64,000 bases of DNA from Dryas octopetala (Eukaryota > Streptophyta > Magnoliopsida > Rosales > Rosaceae). Below the pieces are notes generated by a model, which saw only the letters and a program-made list of their open reading frames with translations, did no database searches and was not told the DNA's origin. Every line of letters begins with the position of its first letter. The first letter of the stretch is position 1. Shown piece by piece: positions 33,235-50,349 of this stretch. The stretch is from contig OY992834.1 in assembly GCA_963921425.1 (NCBI GenBank), positions 14,634,164 through 14,698,163 on the forward strand, in the 5' to 3' direction. A program made the translations under genes and the position numbers.

Positions 33235-36078
33235 AAATGGTGATTCAAAGTTTCTTGAATACAATGGGCTGGAAGTAGTGAAAGGGATATATTTTTGAGG
33301 GTTGAAATGAATTAACCTTATGAAGTTATGATGATGAACCTTATTTTTAAACATTGTTCATCTCTTCAATAACTTGAGTTGAACACTTCATAAAAATGAG
33401 GAATGCTTTCTCCCACAAACCACTTAACGTGAATTCCAAGAGTGCGGTAATTCACTTTCCCCCTTGAGACATCTCTATTGACAATGTTTTTTCTTAGATA
33501 ATCTTAAACCTATTATATATATGAATTCTTGTGGTTGGAGAAAGGATCTCCTACTTGGTCTGAGAATTTTACTCTGTAATTTACAAGGGCTACATCAATT
33601 ACAGTAAAATTGGTTAATATTTGTGTGAAAGAGCTCATGCTTATCTACGTTTGCAACCCATGATTGTACTTGTTGAATATAGCCAAGCATTCATACTTAT
33701 AATTTCGTTCTAAATAACCATTGATATAGCTTTTAGAGGATTATGAATCCCATATTACTATCCATCTCATAACTAATCTAGTGCTGAAACCAGGATCATG
33801 CAGAGCATGAAATCCTCCGAGTTAGTCTTGGACATGCCATTTTAACTTTTATTTGCTTGCTGTGGAGTCATATCTGCTTACTCAGAAAATACTGTTCTTC
33901 TTTCATGGTATTTTATACCTAGATCCCTAGCAGAGTTATGGTGTTGGTCCAAACTAAGGATGGGAAGTGAGAAAAAAGAGGTTCTGAGTTAGTTTAATTG
34001 CGGATTTGAGTGGGGTTATCAAGTATTTTAGGAAGCTTAGGCAAATGCTTAGAATATATTCTTTCTGTACACCAATTGCAACATGGATCTTTCTTTTCTT
34101 TTCTTTTTTGGTAATTCTAATGACAGAAGAGGTAGTTTTACTTGTAGAGGAAAAACTATTAGCCTTGGTTCCCAAAACTAAAAAGAAGTAAATTACAGAC
34201 TTAGTTTTGTCTCAAGTAATCAACCAGTTTCCTAGTATCTCTCTTCTTTGATGGTTTACACAATAAAGAAATGGAATGTAATGGCGTGGTTCTTACAGGG
34301 AGGTCTCAAACTAGATTAGTTGAACTGTTTTTGTTTCCAATATTAAGGATCAACACTGTCCATCTGATTAAATTACTTGGAAAAATAAATTTTCAGCTAC
34401 CGTCCCAGGGGAACTGCTGAGGTTGGAAAAAGATGATACAATTGTTCCAAAATTTTGTGGTTGATGTTTTTATATTTGTATTGCGAACTCTCCATTTACC
34501 CATATGTTTTCATATCTGAATTTTCTATTATTATAAGATCCTCATACATAGCAAAAGTGGCTTCTTGCCTTGAACATGACAATGGTTAAATCTTAATTTA
34601 ATATAACCCCATAATGTGTATTTTAGAGCCAAAATGGTATGTGGCAGGTTGTACTAGGATTTATGTTTAATTCCTAACTTATTTGGTGGTCCTTTCAGCC
34701 TCTTTGACCTTGAAAGTATACAAGCCTACTGTGGTTTCATGATGCTTCTTACCCAGGTATGTTTGAAGAGTCTTACTGCTTCCTATCTTTTGTGTAATTT
34801 CTGTAGACTGTTTGCATTAATCATCCTCATATTTTATTAATTTTTCCTTTTTTTTATATGTTCCTTTTTCTTCTTCGCTTTAGGTAGATAATTTCTTTGA
34901 TATTGTAAAGTTTAACATGTGGTAGCGTTAGATATTCTGTGGCTCTGCTTGAGTCTTGAATTCTTTTTCCCTTTAGGCATCCTCTATTCCCAGAAAACCT
35001 TTTTATTTGTTAATATAACATTTTTTGCACCCTAAATTCTTAAGAAACTTCTTGACAAGCTCCATGCGACCCAATTAGGCAGAAATCAAATATTTTAATT
35101 CATTTTCAACTGGTATTGGTCTTGTCTGTGGACAGAAATATTTTATTAACCTTTGCAGTAGAGAGCTCATTTAGGAAACTACAAAAGCTGAAGTGATTTA
35201 TTCTCAATGGAAATGCTCTCCAAGATAACTTGTCTGGTGGGTTTCTAAAATAACATTTGTTAGGCCTCTCAAAAAGACGTTTTGGAGCTAACCTCCTTTT
35301 CAAATTGTAATGTTAAATGCGAAAAAGATAAAAAAAAATTGATAATTATTATGTTCATTTCTAGGAGTAGGAGTCTACGGGGCCTCCGACCAAATTGCAT
35401 CATCGGCTGCACTACCTGGCAACGTATCCTTTATGATGGATGCGTGGTCCCTTAGCGGTGGTGCAAGGATTGATGACTCTTGCTGACCAACTGACTGATC
35501 TCTCATCTGTTGTACAGGCACAACTCCATTTTGTTATGCTCCTAAAACAATGTGACAAGATCTTGTCTAGTTTCTGGTGGATGAGAGAGGTGTTAGACCA
35601 GAACTCTTCTTGCCTAAAGTATTTTCCAATTTGATATTATTTTATAACCAACAGCACCGGCAATTCAATGGCTAGTTCAGGTCATTAATCTTCTTAAAAA
35701 TCACAGGAACCTCGTAGCATTGCTTCAAACCCCACATTTGGGTCTAAAACATTTTATGAGTGACCAATATTTGTTGATTGAATGAGAGGGGAATTGGAGT
35801 AATTCTTAGAATGGAGAACTGGATTGGTTCTCACTTCCCAGAATGTAAAAACTCAAATGTATGATTCAGATGACAGTCACAAGCTTTCTAATCTAACTCT
35901 TACCATTTTAAAAATCTGTATTCTTTTTAACTCAGATTATTCTCAATATAAAGGTACTAATTATGTTCGCTCTCATGCATTAGCAGACCATCACACACGT
36001 TTGACTTTCTAAAGGGCTTCTAGATCTTTAGCTTCTGCTGAAACTTTATCAAAGAAGCTGGGCCTGAAGAAAAAACCA
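33235..36078. other. Long gene-free interval after the PORR gene
   Basis: 2.8 kb without a convincing coding region. Several acceptor- and donor-like sites near 34700-34760 could belong to a spliced 3' UTR of the PORR transcript, but this is speculative. No transposon terminus identified. Confidence 0.4.
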
Positions 36079-38329
36079 TTACAATCTGGAGACTATTTGC
36101 TGTTTGCTTTGTAAATTAACCAGTTCCTTCCTTAAAATTTTGCTTGCAGATGACCTTGGAATGGCAGAGATAAAACCCACTTTTCTGACTTTTTTGTAGG
36201 GAGCCACCTGAAATTTCCAAGTAGAAAGTTTAGAAAAATATTTCTTTGATTAATGGCTACTGGAAAAAGAGGCAAAGGCTAAGAGTGACCTGGCCGGCAA
36301 CAAATTGAATGACTTGGTCTTCAGTGAGTTCATCAGGACTAGCTGCTGCTCTCACCACATATGCCATTGGTATTTGTCCTGCTTCTTCGTCTTCAACCCT
36401 GCATTTTGTTACTGTATGAGAAACAGATATATATATATATATATATATATGTATGTGGGGAGAGAGAGAGAGAGAGAGAGAGAGAGTTTAGGCAACCCAC
36501 GGTATAACAGCTGCATCAAGAATTTGTGGATGACTCAAAAGTATTGCCTCCAATTCTGCTGGAGCAACCTGCATAATGATTCAAACAGTTTATTTGGGAG
36601 TTCTGAAATAAATGATCAGTAGCTTTTGCTTTTTGGTCATCAAAATTAAGTGGCTTACTTTGGGTGTTACCATTTCGATTACGCATAATGCTAGAGGGAT
36701 CACATTTTCGACTCATTATCTGATTTCATGTTATGGCTGTTAATGTGTACTTCTTGCATTAATTATTATGACTAATTTTTCGTTGACAGATCAACTTCCA
36801 TGTGATCAATTAATGTGCCAAAAAATATATTACTCTAGCATTACTCTTTTCAGCTGTTAACCATGCATGTTAAAAATTGGTTTGAAAATCCATTCAAGGA
36901 AAGCATTGGTGTCAAAATGAGTTTTTACCTGATACCCATTATGCTTGATGAGTTCCTTGATCCGATCAACAATGAAGAGAAGCCCATCCTCATCAAAATA
37001 ACAAAGATCACCAGTTTTCAGCCACCCATCTGCATCAATAGTCACAGATGTTGCTTCCACATTCCCCAAATACTCTTTCATAATAGTTGGGCTCTTCAGC
37101 CACAGCTCTCCTTCCTTGTAAGGTGGCAAAGCTTTTCCAGTCTCAACATCCACTATCTTAGCACAGAAGCTCGGAAGCAATATCCCGGAAGACCCAGATT
37201 GCTGCTTAGCTTTCTCATCAGAAACAAAAAAAGTTGCTGCACCACAGCTTTCTGTTAGGCCATAGCCTGGCCTTAGCTCAACCCATGGAAACCTCTCTCT
37301 AAACTCATCAACCACTTCTTTGCTTAATGGAGCAGCTCCTGAACCCACCCTTCGCAACGATGACAAGTCACAAGCAGCTTTGCTTGCATACTTCACTAGT
37401 CCGAGAATCACCGGAGGCACTGCAGGTATGTTACTCACTTTGTGTGCTTGTATGGTATCCAACATGGCTTTGAACTCAAACCTCTGCATCAACACAGTGG
37501 TGGTTCCGGAGCAAAAGAGTCCAAGCGCAAAGAAAGCCAGCCCGTAGATGTGGAACATGGGAATGAAGCACAAAAACACATCGTTTTGAGCTGATGTCTC
37601 GTCCACACACCATTTCAGCATTGTCATCATGGCAATGAGATTTGCATGGGTTAGAACCACACCTTTGCTGGTCCCAGTAGTCCCTGAAGAGTACAATATA
37701 GCTGCAGTGTCCAACTGTGTCGGCCGGGGTTGGTTTAACTCGGTGGGTTCACAGCATTCAATCAACTCTTCAACAGACACTAAGTGAGCATCACGGCCAT
37801 TTGATGGCCGTGATGTCAAAATTGTAGGTACCCCAGTTGGAGCCAATTTGTGAAGCTCCTCAGGTGCTGAAATAGCGAATTTAGCACCTGAGTCGCGAAC
37901 TTGCTTGACAATTTCTGACTCGGTGTTAAGTGGGTTGGCTGTGCTTAGAATTGCACCAACTGATAGCACTGCCAAACATATGGTTGGATACAGTAGTGAG
38001 TTGGGGGACAAGAGAAAAACCACATCCCCTTTTCTAACCCCAAGTCCCAGGTACAACCCTGAAGCAAGAGACCCAATTGATCTATGAAGCTGTGCATAGG
38101 TGACCCGCTTGTTGGTGGCCGAGTCAATGAGTGCAGCTCGTGACTCGGCCTCTGGCGGGAACTGTGACAACACAAATGTGGCAGTGTCAAGGTTAGGCCT
38201 AGTGGGAATTTTGTGGCTGCCTCCAAGGTTGACTAGGGAATGATAGATCCCGGTTTTCGAATCGAAACCACTATTTGTTCTGTCGATCCATAGTTGATCA
38301 TCGGCGGAGAAGAATTCTTCGTTAGACAT
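36079..38329 (-). CDS. 4-coumarate:CoA ligase-like protein, peroxisomal (PTS1 SRL)
   Basis: Four exons on minus, 36929-38329, 36501-36568, 36290-36398 and 36079-36207, join to 568 codons. This is an ANL-superfamily adenylate-forming enzyme that activates a carboxylic acid with ATP and ligates it to CoA. Visible motifs: the P-loop-like box [44 protein letters not shown], the hinge region [20 protein letters not shown] across splice 1, and the C-terminal catalytic Lys in [11 protein letters not shown]. The last three residues are SRL, a type-1 peroxisomal targeting signal. This places it in the 4CL-like clade of peroxisomal enzymes (OPCL1/4CLL5, 4CLL6 and relatives) that act on jasmonate precursors or p-coumarate. 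The substrate cannot be fixed from sequence. The start MSNEEFF at 38329 matches family length; an in-frame ATG 33 codons upstream lies in leader-like sequence. Confidence 0.9.
36427..36486. repeat. Compound (TA)n(GA)n microsatellite in ligase intron 2
   Basis: An (AT)12-type run is followed by gtatgtgggg and then an (AG)13 run, just inside the intron. The arrangement is the same as at 24088-24128. Confidence 0.9.
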
Positions 38330-39430
38330 GTTCAAATTGAGCTGCAAATGTGTTGCATTAATTGACAGAACAAAAGGTGTAAGATATTGCAAATAAATAG
38401 GGTTATTGTTGTTGTATGAGTATGACAAGGTCGAGGATTAGCATTGTTAAAAACGTCAAGTACTTGAAACATATATGTATGTGCTTTGTAGCCGGCCGAC
38501 CAATTCAACGAATATTCATGTATGTTGATGCCTTGGGCAATGCATATCATGCTTGATAATAAGACATGGACTAAGGCCAGTTGGGTTTGATGAGACGACA
38601 GAGATTCTTTGTCATGCATATTCCATGAACATTGAACAAGGAAAGAAAATTGTATATAAACGGGTCATCATCCGAGTCATCGGCTGCTATTGCCGCCCTC
38701 ATTTATGAAACAAAACTTGAGAATAAATAATTGATGGGAATTTAGAATGATGATAGGGTGCCCGCTATTTTGAACCAATTTTTTTATTAGTAGTTCTAAC
38801 ACACTTTTTACATTTAACTAAAAATTAGAAATTATAAAAATTTATTAGTATACTCAACAAGCTTTTCCAAATTACCTTTACTAAAACTCAACACCACATC
38901 CAACCTATTTTACTTTTAATGCCCAACATAAATACCCAACATATAACTCAATATAACTCAATGGAAGTGTAACTCATATAATTCAACATATTCTACTTTC
39001 CATACCCAACATATAACTCAATAAAAGTGTAACTCATATAGAATTATCTTCTAAATTTAAGAAGAAAAATAAATAGAAACTTATTAGGTAACATGAATTA
39101 AAGCTTACCCAAGCATGGCATGGGCATTTTGGACATTTCAAAATCAGTCGTGTCACTAGACTAGAGGAGCTCCACTTTTGGACAATTGGACCATTTGAAA
39201 TGTTCAAAATGTTTCATATCACATTGAATTTCTATCAATAATTTAAATAGAGTTAACTATTTAGATTTAATTACTATTATATTAAAAGTACGTGACTGAA
39301 ATTGCTTTTTATAAGAATTTTAACAAAATGAAAATCTTGTAAAAGTATAAAAACCAAAATGTCATTTGCCCTTTATTTTCTTTCAACACCCTAAGTAATA
39401 TGGGATGAAGTACTGGGCCTAAATCAGAAA
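38330..39430. other. Upstream region of the ligase gene, no further gene
   Basis: Presumed promoter of the ligase. Near 38934-39040 the block catataactcaataaaagtg/caatggaagtg with gtaactcatata is duplicated in direct orientation. No coding similarity. Confidence 0.45.
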
Positions 39431-39499
39431 AGAGGTGAAGGGTATTTTTATTTTTATTTTGCTGAGGGGGAAATTACAAAACAAATCCCCTCTCACAAG

Positions 39500-39860
39500 T
39501 CACAACCATGACCTAGAAGGTCAAACTGTAAGGCAGGGGAAGCCCCAGACAGGGATGGAACAAATCCATACCCATTCAAGAGAAGGAAAAGAGTTATTCT
39601 GTCCCATGTTTGCTAGGGCATCAGCTACAAAATTGGCTTCTCTGTATATATGGCTTAATGTGATTTGATCAGATATTCTATGGAATAGAGCATTTGTTGG
39701 TGAGAGTCGATGAACAATTTAGAATCCCCTTCAACTTGAATGTGTGTGAATCTTGAGCGTCACGCATGAAGCAAGCCATTTCTAAGGGCTAGGCCTTCAA
39801 CAAGGAGAGCTAAGGAGGCATGCATGGAGCTTCTAGGAGCCATCCAAGAACATATTTTCA
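39500..39860 (-). pseudogene. Degenerate RNase H-like domain of a retroelement
   Basis: On the minus strand one frame reads HIYREANFVADALANMG (about 39604-39656), the hallmark end of the plant RVT_3/RNase H-like domain of LINE-type retroelements. Upstream pieces VEGDSKLFI and EGLALRNGLLHA appear in other frames. Frameshifts and stops show it is dead, and no reverse transcriptase was found nearby. Confidence 0.65.
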
Positions 39861-40404
39861 TCTTATTTGACAGATTTATCAAAGTTCAGCTCAACACAAG
39901 GGGGTGTGGGTGGATTCCATTTAATGAAATGAGGATGGCAGGCGTGTTTGGATGTTGTGGTAGCATTTGCTTGCTTCTCAAAATTGTCATCCCTATGAGG
40001 CAGGCATGTGCAAAAGAGCATTAATAATAGTCTCCCAAAGTTGCCAACAGATTACCTTAGAGATGATCATATATAGAAGGATCCGAACCTGTAGATGGTC
40101 TCTAAAGGAGATCTTTAATTTCCAACCAATCATTTAAATTCGTCGTAGAAGTGGTAGGAGTCTCACAAATACAATTCCAAACTGAAGTTAATTGAGAAAA
40201 GGCAGTGAATGATTAGATGATTCTCTTAATATAGACAAAACAAGTCATTTAGACAAATAATTTCCTAATGTACGTATTCTTATGTGGCTTTTTTTTCATT
40301 ATTTAAGAGTCAAATATGTAAAGTTGCAATGTTGCAAACTTATTATATATAATTTCCTCCAATATTTCATATATATAGATGTGAAAGATATTTTGTTAAT
40401 AATT

Positions 40405-42318
40405 GAGGTTTTTAGATAAAAGCCCATTTTGGCAATGAAATATTGGATTTAACCCAAGGATTTTTGTCTTTGGATTTAACCCATTTTTTATTTTTGTATG
40501 TCCATTTTGCCCCTTGTATAAATAATGGAAATAAATTAGAAATCCCTAATTTTAGCCATTTTACTCATAATTTTGAATTTCAATGTTTTTATTTCCAAAA
40601 GTTTGATGACACCAACATCTAATTCAAAAAAAAAAAATCGTTAACAAATATGAAGGTCAACATATAAAAACCTAAATATCATTAACATGTTAAACATCCA
40701 ATATTTATATAACTTACGTACTGTATAGAGGAAAAATTGAAACAGTCAACCTTCACTTTGGGTAAAGAAAAAAGAATAAAATAGAAAGGTAACAATGGCA
40801 ACACATATACAAACTTATTTGCGAGATATATAAACATAAATCATAATATATGCCAAAATGTCCAATACTTCTATCATAGTTCAAAAAAAAAAAACAAAAA
40901 AAGAGGAAAAAGATGCTACCTCTCACTTAGGTAAAGAAAAATATAAAATACAAATAAGAATAAGAAAATACCTAACTTAGAGGTTGAGGTTGAAAAGAAG
41001 AAACCTATGATTGAGGTTGAAAAGAAACAATACACAAAGAAGATCGAAGAATAATAATATACATCTAGTTAAGCTAAGATGTACATAATATAGAAGTAAA
41101 ACAAACCTATTTGTGAGCTAGGTATATCAACATAAATCAAAATATGTACCAACATCTATAACTTTGGTTGAAAAAAAAATTGGAAAAAATATCTCTATGT
41201 CAGGTTTAAAAAAATAATAAGGCTTTTCTACATTTTACCCACTTAGACTTTGGACTCAATCTCACTTCACCACCTAAAAAAAAATTGTGTCAATTATTTG
41301 CTTTAACACAATAAAAAATTGACTTAAAAAAAGCCAAAACACTCTTATTTTTAACAAAAATTTAGACAAAAATGAACCATGTGTGGTACATTGCAACAAA
41401 TTTTTAATTCAGGTGGTAAATTGACACAATTTTTTGTTTAGGTGATGAAGTGAGATTGAGCTCAAAATTCATGTGGGTAAAGTGTAATAAAGCCAAATAA
41501 TAATAAGAAGAAGATACCTCTAATTTAGGCACACAAAAAAAAGGATGAAAGAAAATAAAATACCTGTATTTAGGTCAGAAAAAGATAGAAGAAGAACAAC
41601 AAACCTTTGACTTAGGTGGAAAGGAAGAAAGAAGAAGATATCTCTAGTTCAGGTAAAAAAAAAAAACATATAAGAAAAAAAGAGGTAAAATAAGGCAATA
41701 TGATAAGAATAAGGCTTGCCTTCCCCTAATAAATTTACTAGAGCCAAACAGAAGGAGCATGCGTAGCTGCAAAAGTGAGAAACCCCATTCTTGAATTTGT
41801 TTTCCTCAGTACGGAGATCTTGTAGGTCTTCAATGGAATTTGTTTTCACATATGTCATATTGCTTTTGTCGGTGGTGTGAGAGAGTGGGTTTTGTTTTCT
41901 GAGATGGATGGGCATAGACGAAGAGTCATGGCAATCTGCCATGGAGATTAGACACAGTGTGAAATTTTTCATGAGGGAGTGGGGGAAGGAAGGGGGAGGC
42001 AGACCTCCTCTCTCAATCAATATTCATAATCATAAATTAATTATCAATTATATGATGTACGGAATTAACTTAAAATAGAATGTAATTACTAGGAAAATTA
42101 TAATTAAAGATTGTTTAATATAAGAAATTAATTGACACAATATTAAAACTAGTCATTTGTCAACTAAATGGTAAAATTGACATTCAAAGTAAATAAAAAA
42201 ATACAATAAAAATAGAAATCCAACGTGTCAAGGTAAAATTGGGCCTAATTTGATAATCAAAAAACGGTGAGTTTAATCCAAAATCAACGATCGTATTTGA
42301 GTTTTTGTCCAATTATGT
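40405..42318. mobile_element. Candidate non-autonomous MULE-like element, 1.9 kb
   Basis: The identical 10-bp direct repeat gttaataatt flanks it at 40395-40404 and 42319-42328. The ends are imperfectly inverted: agataaaagccc...attggatttaaccc on the left and the inverse of gagtttaatccaaaatcaa...tgagtttttgtcc on the right. A Mutator element normally makes a 9-bp duplication, compatible with this. The interior has repeated short motifs (acctctcacttaggtaaaga and similar) and a minus-strand frame at 41649-42020 without known similarity. Confidence 0.5.
41221..41494. mobile_element. 274-bp Mutator-type MITE with perfect 9-bp target duplication
   Basis: The left terminal repeat (ggcttttctacattttaccc, then caatctcacttcaccaccta, then aattgtgtcaatt) is the inverse of the right end (aattgacacaatt...taggtgatgaagtgagattg...gggtaaagtgtaataaagcc). 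The arms are about 70-80 bp. The 9-bp repeat aaataataa flanks it at 41212-41220 and 41495-41503, diagnostic of Mutator-like transposition. It lies inside the 40405-42318 element. Confidence 0.92.
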
Positions 42319-42329
42319 GTTAATAATTA

Positions 42330-45300
42330 TTTGGTCTAGTTATAACACTCAGTCTTTTTTTTTTTTTTTATGAAATGAAGATCTGAATTCAAATATAATG
42401 AACGATAATTATTGATAATAATAATAAAATAAAAAAGTGAAAAGCATTTTTGTTCGAATTGATTGAGTCGATTACCCTTTCAAATGACTAACATGTGGAA
42501 TGCCGGAATGTTATGAATGTGGTGGGAGACTTAAATAAGGTAACCACACAAAGTGAACCTGACACGAGATGGCACCTTTCGTGTAGTCATTAAGAACTAA
42601 TGAATGCTAGATTAATTACATGTAAAACCCTAGTGCATGTTAGTATGTACCACCAAGAACCTAATAATAAATTTGTTGTTTGACACTACTACTCCGTACT
42701 ACTAATCTGTATACTTCTATAATTTAAACAATTATAATAATAAATTTAACAAGTAATGTTAATATCGAAATTGTATAATTCGTAAAAGTCACACAAGAAA
42801 ATTATAATCAACAACTTTGTATGAAAAAAAATTAAGTAGTCGACATTCTTTAGTTCTGATTTGCATATTAGCCTAATTGACCTCGTTCAAATTAAGTCAT
42901 AAAGATTGGCTTTTCAGAATCTCATGTCAATTGGATTTCTCTAAACGTCAAAAGATCCTGTTGTGTCACATGTGCAAATTGACGGAAAAAAATGAATTTT
43001 TAGCAGTTTTTGTGTAAAATATTTAACGAAAGTAAATTTAAGGTAAATGTGAGTTTTGGTAAAACTTGATTATCTTCTCATTAAACATAAACGTATTTAT
43101 ACAAATACACAAGGGCCCATAGACTTAGGACACAAGTATTACAAGAGTATTCCTAGTCTGACAAGGGATTGAGCCCATATAGAATAGCTAACTAGCAGTA
43201 AAGTGTCAACAAATTTTGTGTGAGGCCGTGAGGGGTAAAGTGTCAAATATATAGCATAATTTGGAAGTATTATATATAATTAACCATTTCTTTATTAATA
43301 GCTAATAATATTAACACTTGTCATGCATTTGCAAATGGGAGTGAGAAAAAAAAGGATGTAGGAGAGAGAAAGTGAAGTTGTGTGTAATACTTTGATATGG
43401 TATAGGATATTTACCTTGTTGGTGTAAGTGTATCGAATAAGCTTAATGATTTTTCTTGTAAGTGATACTTCTAGTCTTCTTATTTATTGGAACTTCGTTT
43501 TCAATCTCTACATAAAGGGAGATAGAAACTTGTCCTCTTTTTTTTTGGCTTGTTGAAACGGAACCGAATATGTATGGTGGGAATTAATCAATACAAACTG
43601 TTATAGCTAGTGATATTCTTGTCTTAGCGTGTGGGATTTAGAAAGCTCAAGCAACACAAAATAAATTAAGGTGGAACTAAAAAGGAGATAAATATTAGAG
43701 ATGGAGATAGACCCCTTTGAGTTTGTGACTTGTGCACTTTTTTTATGTTCATGAAATTGTGTCCAGAGAGTGAAGGGATATTATAGGTTATCAACTTGTC
43801 ACTCATAATTGCATTCTTAGCTGTTTGACATTTTACAACTGAACCCCACTTGCACTTGCACTCGTAGGTACCACAGAACTAGCCGATGATGTCCAAGTCT
43901 TGGAGTTTGGCAGTTGGAATGCTACTGCTGAATTATTATTCTTCTTTTATTTTTATTTTCTTTTATTTCAAAAGAAGGGGGAATCGAACTTGAATGCAGA
44001 GTGAGAAATTTTACGGTCCTTTCAACGGGGTCCTTTCAACAGGTTCACGAGAGTCCATCAATTGCTTCTTCTTTTATTTCATTATTATTGATTTTAAATA
44101 TTGAAAAGTTAATTAATTTAAATATGCATATATATGCACCATTGTCTGAAAATTGCATTTTGAGCCTCTTGTTATAAAGTTTTGGACTACAACAAAAACC
44201 ACAAGTATACAAGAAACAAGTGATCTAGCAGGTTAAACAATTCTCATATATTCTCTATTTATATATACATTGATATTATCAAATACTTTCATATGTAATA
44301 TGTTATATTATCAAAATATTAATTTGTATCAAACATTTGATCAAATAAGGATCTATATAATTAATCAATGATTCAGATTAGAACATTTCCCAACCTATCA
44401 TCCAGTGTTTCAGGCCAGGCTGCAAGATAATTATTTAAGCTGGAAGCATGTGACTAAACGATCGATGGCTTAGATTTTTATTTTTTATTTTCTCTAATCC
44501 ATTACATTCCTAATGAAGAATTCTATATTCCAAAGATTAAATAAGTTCATGTGGAAAATGATGTGCCTTTTTTTTTTTATCTGCAAGACAAAAATATTAT
44601 TTAAAAGTTGGTCCAAGTGCATGTCCAACAAACTTAACTATATACATAATTAAACAGTACATGTGAATCCAGCCTTTGGAAGTTGAAACCTATAAAAATT
44701 AAGAATACCTCAAAATAGTCACTAGAGAGTAGAGGCTACTTGACTTTCAGCTGAATGGCTGACCTTCTCAGCCAAATAAGCAGCAAATAATACATAAAGC
44801 CATGAGCAACAGAAATTCCCTCCTAGTTGTTGTTGAAATGTTGAGCAAGCAAAGAAAGACGGATGAATATTTTAATAGTTTCTAATTTTAATTAATTCCT
44901 CCATAATTGGCTATCCAAGGGTTTGCACTTTGTAAAAAGCACACTAGGCACATGAACAAATGCTTTCTTAGCTATAAATTATTAGAGACACAACATCAAT
45001 ACGATGACATGATATAATAGTAATACGTACTCTCTTGTTTTTTTAAGTGGTACTAACATTATATTTTAGCAAGAAAGTTTTTCCTTTAATATCAACAACT
45101 AAAAATTTACATTCTCAAAAGTAATATATATGCATCACCAACTACAATAATTTGTTATCCTTAATTCTCTTAATTGACTAACATCCCCTATTCTCTCCCT
45201 CATTCTCTCTCATAATTGATTTAGATGTACATACTTTACCTAGATCTAGATTGGTCTTGTATAAATACGAGCTTTTACACCCTCGGAAATTTGTTGAACG

Positions 45301-45940
45301 AGATAACATTGCTCATTTTTTGTTACTGCGCATCATGGTTTAATAGTAGTGTGTGTGCACCTAATTTTATGTAAATTGGACCAATGGTAATAAGTTTGCT
45401 TGGTAGTGTGTGTTGTTTTCAGAAACCTTGTAAAACAAGAAACTGTTATCAAAATTATACCAGTGTAATGTTGGTAAAAATTCTTTGATGCTTAACAAAT
45501 TATCCTCTCAATATTCTGACAGAATTTCTGTTCATAAGTATTATTTACCTTAAGAGGTTCTGGATTGACTTTTTCTATAGAACTTTGAGAATCATAACTA
45601 TTAATCATGCAGTTTGTAGTTTGTATTAGGTTAATGAGCTTCACTTACTGTCTAATTAACAAATGGTCCATTGTTGGTCTGACATTCCTTTTGACCTCTT
45701 CGCTTTATTGTCTTATTGGCAGTAGTATTAGGCTATTAGCCATTTGTTAGGAACTTAGGACCAGTTTTTATTTTTTATTTTTCTCACATGGCAAATTTCA
45801 TATATATATATATATTCAATAATATGTATATATTAGTTGCTTAACTGAAAGTCCTGGCCACCAAATTTCAGAGGGTGAACCTAAAACTCTAAAAGTAAAA
45901 AAACAAGAAAAGAGATTTATGGATGAGGCAGTGTTGACAA
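42330..45940. other. Gene-free AT-rich interval
   Basis: 3.6 kb with no supported gene, RNA or complete transposon. The last 100 bases probably hold the NADP-malate dehydrogenase promoter and leader. Confidence 0.5.
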
Positions 45941-46003
45941 GTGTCATCTGCACGGCCTTATACTAATATTTCAAATCATCCTTTTCCAACACAAACACCC
46001 TCT

Positions 46004-46130
46004 GCCTCTCTCTCTCTCTCTCTTCATCTCCCCACTCTCTCCCTCTCCCTCCAAATCAGTCTCTGTCTTGAACACACTTTCTCTTCATACCCTTTTCCTC
46101 TCTCTCTCTCTCTCTCTCTGAAATTTTCTG
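46004..46130 (+). repeat. CT-rich microsatellite leader of the malate dehydrogenase gene
   Basis: Several (CT)n runs (near 46010-46022 and 46099-46119) lie in the probable 5' UTR within 150 bases of the start codon. Pyrimidine-rich leaders are common in plant genes for photosynthesis. Any regulatory role here is inference. Confidence 0.6.
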
Positions 46131-46151
46131 AAGCTCTCTGTCTCTGCTGCC

Positions 46152-50349
<4,198 letters not shown>

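Noticed and set aside
35380-35640. GC-richer open segment downstream of the PORR gene
   Set aside because: The short frame (64 codons) has no recognisable similarity and no splice context that I could support.
41649-42020. Minus-strand frame of 123 codons
   Set aside because: Within a non-autonomous transposon, no recognisable domain, hydrophobic end made by low-complexity A/T-runs. Not supported as a gene.
43960-44060. A tRNA-like stretch (gaatcgaacttgaatgc)
   Set aside because: The sequence resembles a reversed T-arm, but no acceptor stem or anticodon arm can be paired around it.
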